Shown here piece by piece: positions 46,521 through 57,579 of a stretch of DNA of 64,000 nucleotides. This DNA is from Glandiceps talaboti. Its lineage: Eukaryota; Hemichordata; Enteropneusta; Spengelidae. Made by a program: the position numbers and the translations under genes. Every line of letters starts with the position of its first letter. Position 1 is the first letter of the stretch. The notes below the pieces were generated by a model. The model was not told where the DNA came from. It ran no database searches and saw only the letters and a program-made list of their open reading frames with translations. Where the stretch lies: contig NC_135564.1 of the NCBI RefSeq assembly GCF_964340395.1, positions 1,836,501 through 1,900,500 of the forward strand, in the 5' to 3' direction.

Positions 46521-48976
46521 ATATTGGTTTTGTTGTACACTGCCTTGGGCAGCTGCTATGTCACCCATCACTGATTGGTCCCAGGAGAAATTAACAACAG
46601 CTGCTGGTACCTGTAAAGTAAGAACAATAACAAACATTAAAATCTCTTCAAATAAAAAGTTGACATATATGTTTCCTTTGATACAACACACAGTATAACA
46701 TTTTACAATACGTCAATTCCAAGATTGGTAGAGAATTTTGTACGTACAATAACAAACTTTTTACACTTTGTGCATCTTTTTCCAAAATATTTTAGACAAT
46801 TTGAAGTGAAAACTTATTTCCTCACTAAATGTGGAAAGATATCCTCAAAATACGATATAATTCTTACGGAATTGATAACAATAACCAATCACATGTCGTC
46901 CCCATCTTGGGTCAAGTCAGGTCAGGTCAATCCCCAAGCTGCCCCTGCTCCATGAGGAGGGTCGACTTGGGCACCCCGAGTGTGACGTGATGTAGTAATC
47001 GAACGCAACTTTCAAAGACTTTCTGTATGGTACTACTTACCAACTGTGATGTAACTAACATGGCATCTTCATCTGTTAATTTCTGTCCAGTTGACGTACA
47101 TAGTACAAATGGCATCCAATCATTTTCTAGGTTTTTTCTCACAAACTCTATTAAAGCAGACACTTTTTCCCTGACTCTAAAAACACCTACAATCAAAGTA
47201 GAGATAAAGTAAACGACTAAAAGCTATAATGTGGAAGATTTCAGATTGTAAAATATCCTTTTGTAAATACTAAAATTGAACTACTGCACCATTTTCTGAA
47301 GATATAAACTAACAGCGACTTAGTCAAAGCCAATGTCAAATAATACAAATTCAGTAAACTGAGAGATTATCCAATTCTGATAAGGATTACCAGGAATAAT
47401 CCCACCTGGAAATCTGACCTTAAGAGAAGTATACATGTCAAAGTTGACAGGTCAAAGTTTGGAGGTTATCAATTTTATTTGATACCAAACTTGTATAAAT
47501 GGTACTACCTGGAAATCTGACATTAAGAAGAGTATACAAAGTCAAAGTTGAAAGGTCAAAGTTCAGAGGTTCACTTGTTTGATTCTTACCTTGTAAAAGA
47601 ATACCATCTGGAAATTTGAGTATAGATGTCAAAGTTGAAAGGTCAAAGTTCAGAGGTTCTCTATTCACTTGTTTGATTCTTACCTTGTAAAAGAATACCA
47701 TCTGGAAATCTGACCCTAAGGAGAGTATAGTTATATTTCCGGATTTCTTTCAGTTCCTCTCTTTCTCTCATTGCTTTTGTTCTCAGCTGAGCAAATCTTT
47801 CTACGGTGTCTGTCCTGAAATAAAAAAGAATTTTGAGTTACTTTGGCAGATTAAAGTATAATATAAGACACACTATATGAATAAATGGTGAATAATTGAT
47901 AAATTCTATCAGTTCTTGTATTATAATTACAGCAGCATACACATAGACACAGACACAGACAGACATGCAGACACACACACACACAGATATACACACACAT
48001 ACACAGACAGACGGATACATACACAGACACATACACATGCATACGAGTGGCCTAACAGGGCAGACAGATAGACCCACACGGACACAAACGCATCCATATA
48101 GACACACATATGACAAAAAACCCTTAGGTCATGAGTATTTTCCAACTGATATGAAGAAAAGTATTGGAGAATAACATAATTATACCAGCACCATAATATC
48201 AAAGAAAAATCAACGAAAGTAATGGTAATTTTGAATGTTTTGTTTTGTTTGAATACAGCAGAATGCATAGTCATGATATACATGTGTTGTCATGACATAG
48301 AATGACCAGGGTATACATTCCATATTTTTTGTTTAACTTGGCTTGTGCATGGTGTTATGTGTGAAGTATCATGTACAAAGATAACAAAGACACTGTCATA
48401 CTACATGTAAAGGGTTCCCTTGCATTAAAACATTGTGTTAATTTCTCTCATATCAAGACACTGCTGTAAGTTTATCTTGCATCAATTTACCTTGACTGCT
48501 GTTCTCTCTTAATTTCTTCTGATGTCAAATTATAAAATTCATCAGGGAGATGAAATTTACTTGCATTGCTAGAAGCTTTGAAAACTTGTAGATTCCTGTC
48601 AAGTTTGACTTGAATTGGTTCTGTAGATAATAAGGTCTCTTTGATTGCACTTAGTCTGTCTGTGTCTGTAGCATATTCTTCACTCAATACAAAGAACTCA
48701 GCTTCACTCTCTGAGAATGGAAAAAACCCATTAGTCTACATGAGATGTTCTATAAACTCCCAATGTGACTACTAGTATTATGTATCATATTTTTATATTT
48801 TGAACAGTATTTGTCAAGATTTCGTTGCTCTTGCTCGCTTTACAAATTGAAAGAGGCACAACAACATTCCTGCAGACCAAGGATTTGTAAATACTGCATT
48901 GAACATGGTTTGTACTGTATTGAGGACAAGTATCATTCTTATCTTCTGTAAGGGAAGCTTATGTTTTAGTGATGTT

Positions 48977-49043
<67 letters not shown>

Positions 49044-52000
49044 GTCATAATTTTCTCAAAAACAACTGTCTGTCTGTGTCATAATTTTCTCAAAAACAAC
49101 TGTCTGTCTGTGTCATAATTTTCTCAAAAACAACTGTCTCTGTCTGTCTGTATGTCTGTGTCATAATTTTCTCAAAAACAACTGTCTGTCTGTCTGTCTG
49201 TCTGTCTGTGTCATCATTTTCTCAAAAACAACTGGCTCAATTTAAATGAAATTCGGTATATGTATTCTTTAGGGTAATGGCTAGAACTGATTACTTTTTC
49301 ATAAATATTACATGAATATTAATTAGGAATTTGCATAATTAACAATTTGGTAATTTGGCCATATTTTATGTCTTGGTCTGCTGTAACTATGAAATTTGTA
49401 ATTCTGATGAGGATCATAAACCACGACAAATCAACAGCTGAATGCTCAAAACATGAACTGCTGTGAGTTATAACCTTTGTAATTCATTATACCAGAGTTC
49501 AAACTTAACTTTTTTCTTTGGTAGTCCTAGTGGGCTACAATTTCAAAAATTGGTAGCCCAAGGATTGTGACCTGTAGTCCCATATTCCTGAACTGAAAAC
49601 AGATTTCCTCTATTGGAAAAATGTGTGTTATTAAAATATTTCCATGTCCATAAATCTTCCATCCTCATCACAGAATCAGTGGTAGCCTGAGTGGGCTACC
49701 AGCTGCAAATTATGGTAGCCCCATGACAAGAATTTGTAGTCTGTGGGTATGGGACTACTGTTAATTTTGAACCCTGATTATACTGTACTAAACATCATCG
49801 ATTTCACATTTGTTTGCCAACAATTTACATTGAGTTGACATGTGATTATGAAATCTGTCTTACCCTGATGAGGTAACATTTGTCTAGTAAAGCCAACACT
49901 TTGTAAAAACTCTTCGGTGCCTTCTAAAGATGCTACTCTCTCCTGGAAGGCTTTGTTCTGTATTCGTACTTTTCTAAATTTTTCATCTTGAGGATTGCCT
50001 ATGATATTGTCCAGATATCTGAAAAGGAGAAGGAGTGTTGAATCACATTGACTTTTTCATCTTTTTTTTGTATTTAATAACATTTTTATTTGGCTTATTA
50101 CAAAAATAAAAAAGATACATCTCTCTTTCATAAATAGAAATTTCACAGAAACTTTTCTCATTAAATTTATCAATTTCAAAAACTCTCCATTTCTTAGTAT
50201 GTGCATTTACTCTACCTTCTTTTCTGACTACAATATGGAGCTCTACACTCAGAATACTCCATTTTTTGTATGTCATCAAATTTTTTTTTTTTGAACTTTA
50301 AAATATAAATATAACGCTTAGCAACAAGAATAACAAAATTTGATATTAATGACAATTGTTCATCACCTAGGATGATTTGTTTTACATTTGGAATATTTCT
50401 AAGTCCTGTTTTCCTTCTCCAAAACAGAATCAGATTGACTTTGTATACATCAACAAAGTTTCTATTTGTCATTCAAAGATGATTTACAAAAAGAGTGACT
50501 TTCTAAACAGTGTAAAACTTCAGTTTCAGCACACTCAAGGAATTGCATTTGACACTGCCTTGAATTGCTTGTTATTTCACTTACTTGCAAATTGTTTCCC
50601 GTCCAACTTTCACTTTGTCTTTGTCTTTATTCAGTGTATGTATCATTGCACTTGTAGCTTCAATGGGATCTTCTGCTAGTTTCTACCAATGGGGAAAAAG
50701 ATACAATAAATACCCAAATGTACCAGGAATGTTTTCAAATGTTATCAGTTTAAAATCAAATATGCTGTACATCACTATTCAGAGGTTGTCTAATAAGCAA
50801 TGTGTACAGGAGGGGAGCTTTTGGGGTCCCATCTATACATGTATAAGATCTTCGGGACAATTGCACACTGTCACACAAGCTCAATAAACGAACTTCGTTC
50901 ATTTAGGGAGGGAGAGGGTCTGGCATCAATGCAATTGCTGAACTTCATTTTTGCATTTTTAACCAAATTTAAAAAACTTTCATGCCTTTACTGATAACAG
51001 GTTCTGTATTTACTACTGAGATGTTGATAAGTTGATTGAAATTTATTGCTAATGTGATAAACAGTGCTGGGTTTCTGGTTAGTGTTTTATTGTATTTACC
51101 ATGTTTTTAAATTGATCATAGTGATGTGACTGCTACAATTTTGCCTATGGTAATACACCATATATAAAAGTGTTGATGTCACACTTTTGAATGTTCCTTT
51201 AGGGGGAGGGTTTGTTTTGGCCTAAATGAACAAAGTTCGTTTATTGAGTTTGAGCGACATTGTGCGATCGTCCCAAGTTCTGACCATAATGTTGAATTTA
51301 CATGACATTAGGGACCAACACCCTGTGGACAGTTTGAGATACTCACTGTAATTATGGGATATCTTTTTTAAGCACCCCTCATTATTAGCTAGACTTCAAA
51401 AGCATGGTATTCCAAAGCACATGCCTGTGAATCTGACCACTGCCAGGCTTTCACTTAACCATATTTTCCATGTATTCCTAATTGCAATGAAATGATAGCA
51501 CTATACATAGAGTTTGCACTTACTTCATCTAATGTATGCTGCATATAAAGATGTAAGTACCTACTGTGCAATACATCAACAAACCTAAACTCGATACATC
51601 AAAAGAGTGATTTGGGTGTGTGGTATCTCATACAGACTACCACTCTCCATCAAAAATCTGTGACAACTTTGAGGTTTCAAGCTACTTACCATCAGAAGAC
51701 ACTCACGGATGTGAGATTCTATTTCAGATTTTGGTACACATTTAGGACTGAGTGTACAATAGAATAGAACTCTCTGTACTGATAGTATAGGTGCACTATC
51801 TAGTTTCACTTCCTCAGGTCCAGACTGTAATACAAATAACAAGTCTTTGTAGAACACACAGCCCCCTCAAATACTTCTATGTGATATGATTTAAAAAGAA
51901 ATTCATGGTAACAAATAAATTCTAAAATGAAGAAGGTTAACGTCAAGATCAAAGGTCAAGATCTCAAAAGAGATTGCAGACCTAATAATATAGGGATAGA

Positions 52001-54057
52001 CACTTGAGTGGAGTCTCCATGTATTAAAGTTGTTGAGTTATGCAGTAAATCATGATTATTCATTACAAATATGGCCATCATTCATTTAAAAGTTATGTGA
52101 GCACCAAAAGTAATTCATTTATTCTAGATTTCTCTTCTTCTCTTGTTCGGTATTATCTTTAGGCTTTAGACATTATGCATAGATGTTTCATGGGTCTCAG
52201 CAAACGTGATCATTCATAAGAGGCATACTGAAATATTTCATGATTCCTAAGTGCTTATATCCATCAGATAAATAGTCATGAATATTCAGTGTGTATCTAA
52301 TAAGTATTCATGTCTGTTAAGACCCATGATGCAATGGTGCACCACTGAAAGAACAATGGAGATGAAAAAGAGTTTCAATTTGGTGTTCCTTGGCAACTGA
52401 GCAAATATTATGTAATGTGAAATCATGAAACGACTCTCCAGAACCCAAAGTTTACGACAATAATTTCCTGGAGTGGTGTTTCGAACACTGAGACAATTAA
52501 CATAACACACACTGACTGGATGACAACTGTGACATAATATTATGTCTTCTTGATAGTGAAAGAATAAAGGTTATTCTTTAATAGGTACACATGTGACATC
52601 AACTCACCAACTGTCTGTTATACTGAGATGCTGCCTCGGCTGCCTTCTTTTCTTGTTCCATTTCACGTTTCACTGTCATGAAAACATAATAAACCGATAA
52701 TAATTGAAAACTTGACTGAATGATTCAATGTTGTGTACAACAGCACCCCTGGCAGCTTATGATCAACAGGAGTGCCGACAATGATAATTTGTTTGGTCTG
52801 TGTTAACCTGATACAACAACACTAAAGGAAACATTCTGAAAACTGTACGAACAATACTCAAACAAAATGACATCAGTACAGAAGAGCTCCTTGCCAAGTG
52901 AGTGCAGGTGTGGCATACTCGGGGGATTTAAACAGGTGCTTGTGGTGTTCTCTGTGGCTCTCAGTGGTGGCTCTCAGTGCAAGCAATCACTGGTACATTA
53001 TGTAATGTTTTCAGTATTATACTGCAGTACAAATACCAGTGGTATGTATGTGTGTATCAGTGTAGGTAATCATTAGTACATATGTAATGTTTTCAGTATT
53101 ATGCTGCAGTACAAATACCAGTGGTATGTATGTGTGTATCAGTGCAGGTAAATCATTAGTACATATGTATAATAATAATACAAAGGACTGTTGAACACAC
53201 CTTCATGTTCACAGGTCACAGCTATACAATGTTAATAAACTATTTCTGTCCAGTAAATATGTTGATTATGTATTGACAAAATGACATCAGATTTCTTACC
53301 TTGCAATTGTACAGATTTATGTGAAGTACCAAGAGCACTATCTGGTCTGGTGTCCATTCTAGCCAAGGCAGCTTCACCAGCTCTTTGAGAATCTTGAGTT
53401 GGTCTGGATCTCGCAGCTCCACCTGAAGCCTGGTTGGAAGTTGAAGCAGCTGTAGATCTGTGTCAGATTACAAATATAATTGAATATTTATTATTTGATT
53501 ATTATTCAGTGCTGACAGCCTGTGGGTGGCAGCATACATATGTATACCTTAGAGAGTTCACTTCAGTTGCTATGGAGCCAATAGACTGTAAAATATATTG
53601 CCGAGAGCATCCTTATCATCTCTCCCCATTTTGTGGAAAGGATGAGAAGAGCGCCCTCAATGATTCATCTTTCAGTCTATGGTGACAGTAGCTAGGATCA
53701 CATGATCACAAAGACAGCAGGTACTGTACATGCATTTTATTTTTTGGCAAAAATATTTCAGATAAGGACACTACATCAGACTATTAAACTCACCCATCAT
53801 AATCAGAAACAGGCAATCTGGCAGTTCATGTGTGTTTGTGTATATGTTAGGGTCTGTGCTTATAATCAACTCTTTGCTATAACATACACCCCAAGTGTGT
53901 CTCATGAGAACATGTTCTGTTATATAAATTTACAGTGAGTTGGTTTAACCGGAAGTACTGTCCTATCTATCTAAAGGTGAGTATCCCACAGATAAAATCA
54001 ATGTGTTCTTCACACACTGGTGGTGATGACCAGTGTGCCTTATAATGATAGTCAAAT

Positions 54058-54097
<40 letters not shown>

Positions 54098-55609
54098 GAG
54101 TCAAAATGAGAAACACTGGGATTTCTTGTGAGTCACCACATAGAAAGAGATAGGGGAACACAAAAGTTTGGTGCATCACTAGAAATTGTGTGTCAGTGGT
54201 GCATTTATGAGTGGAAGTGTAAATTGTAACGATATCGTATAGGAGCAAGACTAGTGGTGCATCAAACTGGCTTAAAAGGGCACACTGGTGATGACTACTG
54301 GTAGCAACTGGATCTATACCTCCACTTATATTATCCTGGTAAGTGTAACAGTAGCTATTTCAAATCATTAAAGTAGTTGGTAAATCATTTGGAGAATTGA
54401 TTGGTCACAAGGAGAAACTGTGACACATAACACCAGATAATTCAATTATCTCGATAAAGTCATTATATGTAAACATACATATTTAAATGTCACAATTAAG
54501 TATTACATGGATTCCAATTTCTGCATACTGATATCCTAATGATGCCCTTGGTATACTTTTGGCAAACTTAAAATGTTGCTGGTAAAAAAAAATTACTGAT
54601 CTACAATGTCCATGATGTGGATTCCCCATATGTATACCCTGTATAGTTTGGACAAACATTTGAAATTCACAGGAACTATACTTGTTGTATTTTGGTGAGA
54701 TTTCCAGCTGCTGAATGTAGCATAGTCTGGATGCCAATGTTTTATTTCGATGGAGGATAGCACTAGACTACATATTGGATGAATGGATGGTGGATTTAAT
54801 CTCCCCTCCACTGTCTATGATTTAATAGGCTAAACAGATGTGTCTAATCCCGTGACTCACAGTCATTACTGTATTACACATTCTGTACACAAACAATTTA
54901 ATATGCAATATGCAACAAAAAAATCTACACACCACAAATTTACCAAAAAACATTATATCAATATCAATAACATGATACACATATTTAGATGACATTAACA
55001 AAAATATCACTGTTCCATAGAATGATCTAAAGGATGGCGATTATGTTGTTGATTATGGAAATGATGACAGTCCAATGTGATATGACAACTATAGACTATA
55101 CTATTATTGTTCAGTGTGGTATTTACAATATTTTAAAGACGGTTGCCCTCTTATTTGTTTTGCAAAAGTCCTGTTTAATTTACCCGTCCATAACGTCGGG
55201 ATAGAAAATATTTCTCCGACGAAAAGAAAATATCATGTACTGATGGTGTTGACAGATTAATACATAGAGTGTGGTAAATTGCTCTTGCCTCCCAATAACA
55301 ACATCACTGTTTAAGTGCTCGACTATTAAGATAGTATCTATTACATTTGACTGGATTGTATAAGTATAACCAGCCTGAATATACAGGTGCAATGGATATG
55401 ATGATTGTATGAATATTAAAGACAATATTAAACAATGTTACGCTTTTCTAGATCCTTTCAGTTATATTATAAATATGTTTAGCTCAATGTCAATGTGTAT
55501 CGACGTTGCGGGTTACGTACTTGGATGATGTGTCTTCGGACAAGGAGTGACCAGTCCCAGCTTTCTTGAACTTGAAGTCCATCTTTTTCTTTTCAAAGAA
55601 CTTCTTCAT
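46482..55609 (-). CDS. UBXN6: UBX domain-containing protein 6 (UBXD1), 10 exons, complete, 441 aa
   Basis: Adaptor of the p97/VCP AAA-ATPase, acting in endolysosomal sorting and damage clearance. Exons in order: 55609-55521, 53457-53300, 52672-52608, 51824-51690, 50682-50585, 50018-49864, 48710-48491, 47814-47684, 47186-47041, 46610-46482 (stop TAG). All joins have GT/AG ends and compatible phase; total length is 441 aa, the same as human. The start MKKFF...DFKFKKAG matches the N-terminal p97-binding motif of the family; AALARMD (residues about 70) matches the second short motif. Residues about 140-235 form the PUB domain (KYLDNI, GTEEFLQSVGF), which binds the p97 tail. Residues 265-305 hold FYNLTSEEIKREQ. 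The UBX domain spans about 335-412 (YNYTLLRVRFPDGILLQG, VVNFSWD). The UBX loop that normally contacts p97 reads RFPGS/FPDG-like here as in UBXN6, lacking the classic FPR. Identification is secure. Confidence 0.96.
47385..47720. repeat. About 94-bp tandem array grown from the UBXN6 exon 8 donor
   Basis: Four units. The right-most is the real 3' end of exon 8 (FPDGILLQG) and its GTAAGAATC donor. A second unit ends at 47590 with an identical donor and the same coding end. Two older copies near 47483 and 47390 keep tggaaatctgac and caaagttgaaaggtcaaag but have decayed donors. All extra copies lie in intron 8 downstream of the exon as transcribed. Confidence 0.85.
47938..48110. repeat. Compound CACA/GACA microsatellite, UBXN6 intron 7
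   Basis: Mixed acacac, cagacaga and catacac tracts about 125 bp from exon 8. Open frames across it are artefacts. Confidence 0.93.
48977..49235. repeat. (TCTG)n tract expanded into a 34-bp minisatellite, UBXN6 intron 6
   Basis: A pure tctg run (48977-49046) is followed by four to five copies of tcataattttctcaaaaaca plus actgtctgtctgtg. A microsatellite slice with its flank has become the unit of a larger array. Confidence 0.93.
49493..49776. mobile_element. MITE-like element, family 2, copy 3, inverted
   Basis: Begins cagagttcaaacttaactt and ends actgttaattttgaaccctg; the interior gtagcccaaggattgtgacc matches 6031-6306 in reverse. About 85 bp from UBXN6 exon 6. Non-coding. Confidence 0.75.
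50850..51282. mobile_element. MITE with about 58-bp terminal inverted repeats, UBXN6 intron 4
   Basis: The left end (cttcgggacaattgcacact ... tcaataaacgaacttcgttc atttagg) is the approximate reverse complement of the right end (cctaaatgaacaaagttcgt ttattgag ... tgcgatcgtcccaagttctg). The interior of about 310 bp has no transposase frame. Distinct from families 1 and 2. Confidence 0.8.
53000..53170. repeat. 92-bp direct duplication, UBXN6 intron 2
   Basis: Two copies containing taatgttttcagtattat, ctgcagtacaaataccagtg and gtatgtatgtgtgtatcagt. Otherwise introns 2 and 3 show no supported feature. Confidence 0.85.
54029..54289. mobile_element. MITE-like element, family 3, copy 1, with (TTG)n expansion
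   Basis: Ends accagtgtgcct and agggcacactggt are inverted. The interior shares gatttcttgtgagtcaccac and cactagaaattgtgtg with 63255-63420. A (TTG)n run at 54058-54097 has expanded inside this copy. In UBXN6 intron 1. Confidence 0.75.
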
Positions 55610-55720
55610 TTTGCTTTACGGAGTTTGTTTCACTTTAAAATAGATAGAAATTCGGAAACATCGCCCAAATGTAATCACTTCCGCAATATGACAGCCATCT
55701 TGAATTTTGGAACCCCTAAC
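55609..55720 (-). promoter_or_regulatory. UBXN6 promoter motifs (ETS and YY1-like)
   Basis: Upstream of the UBXN6 ATG on the minus strand are CAAGATGGC (plus positions about 55694-55702), a YY1-type element, and GCGGAAGTG (55684-55676), an ETS-type element, about 15 bp apart. The pair is typical of TATA-less housekeeping promoters. The transcription start is not determined, and the ATGGC of the motif lies upstream of the true start codon. Confidence 0.45.
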
Positions 55721-56124
55721 TTTCTCTTAAAAAGGACAGTTTTAATGTACCGACGGCCGACATGCTTTAATACATCATGCATGGGGTTTTGAAAGAATCC
55801 AAATGTAAATTGAAAGTATTAACTGTTATTATGAACGACAACAATCCTGAATAATCTGTAAGCGTCTGTACAGAGTAAGTTTTGATAACTTAGGGGACCT
55901 TATTGTGTTTGTGTATGCTTGTGGACCACAGGGGGCTCAGGTGCAATTAGGTTTGTTTACGAAAGCAAATAAAAAAAACAAACCCACAAATAAATAAATA
56001 AACAAAAAACAACCAACTTACACAAACAGACAAACAAATACTGACTCCCAAAATAGTCACAATTGTTGATTCCCCCAATTACTATTTTGGGGGTCTGTGT
56101 TTATTTATTTATTTATTTGTGTGG

Positions 56125-56590
56125 GCCAAGTCTCTGGGCTATACTGTCAAACCAGTATGTCAAGTCAGATAGCCAAGTCTCTGGACTATACTGTCATGTC
56201 AGATAGCCAAGCCTGTGGGCTATACTGTCAAGTCAGATAGGCAAGTCTTTGGGCCGGCCATACTGTCAAGTCAGATAGCCAAGTCTCTGGGCTATACTGT
56301 CAAGTCAGATAGCCAAGTCTCTGGACTATACTGTCATGTCAGATAGCCAAGCCTGTGGGCTATACTGTCAAGTCAGATAGGCAAGTCTTTGGGCCGGCCA
56401 TACTGTCAAGTCAGATAGCCAAGTCTCTGGGCCAGCCATACTGTCAAGTCAGATAGGCAAGTCTTTGGGCCGGCCATACTGTCAAGTCAGATAGCCGAGT
56501 CTCTGGGTCGGCCATACTGTCAAGTCAGATAGCCGAGTCTCTGGGCTGGCTATACTGTCAAGTCAGATAGGCAAGTCTTTGGGCTAGATT
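56125..56590. repeat. 34/38-bp minisatellite, about 12 copies
   Basis: The unit contains agccaagtctctgggctata followed by ctgtcaagtcagat; a four-base-longer type has ggccggccata. Two block types alternate, and a block of about 125 bp is repeated almost exactly (56165-56290 versus 56290-56420). Confidence 0.92.
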
Positions 56591-57579
56591 TCAGCAATAC
56601 AAACACCAATATGTTTTCTCTTTGAACATAAACATTTTATTTAGGACTTCCAAATTTATGCATTAGGAAAGCAAACACAACTACAGTACTTCCAAATTCA
56701 TTTCATGACTAAAAAAGAAACAAAATCACCAACTAATAAAAGAAAAAATCAAGTGAAATACATAAATGAAAAGATGAATAATTTGAAAGTATACGATGAA
56801 ACATGAATTGTTAGTTATTACTCTTGTATTGCAACAATACAATATAATTTCATTTATTTCCTACGCTTGTTTGGACATTTATCTATCCCTGTATAAATGT
56901 ATATGACTGCAGCTATAAAATTATTCCTGATATCTAGTTGAATTTGGACCCCTGGTCTCTGTGTAAACAAAATGTTAAAAGTGTCTATAGAGGGCGGCCA
57001 TCATTTCAACGTATGGGCTCTAGTCTGATATCAGGAATGAAGTCTCAATCAATATTGCACATGGACTGCTTACACAAACATTGAAGTCAGACAAAATATT
57101 TGTCTTCGATTATCACATAAATCTGGTAAATTTCATAATTTTTCACACAGCTATGTAAGTCCTACAAAGTCCTTGGCTACGTATCAATAACTTCCATGTT
57201 TTTATTTCAATATTTTGGATTGGTCTACAACATTGATAAACCAACTTGACTTCTAATAACAACATATACATGACTAACATTTCACAGATACTTAATTCTA
57301 ATAAACTCTTGGTTACTCTGAGGTCTATGATGCACCTCATATGACTAGTAAATTTGAAACGTGGTCGGTTCTATTTATCTTCCTAAATTTCCATGACAGC
57401 ACAAATATATACATAACTACAAAACTATATAAATAGTCCGCTTGAAAAGTGATAGCATATTATCTAAATTACACATGCTGTGATGAAACATTTAAAAATG
57501 ATGTATTCATAGTACATCCCTATGTAATTAGCTTCAAACTTAACCTGTATGACCACTTCCACTAGGTTTTCTTCATATG

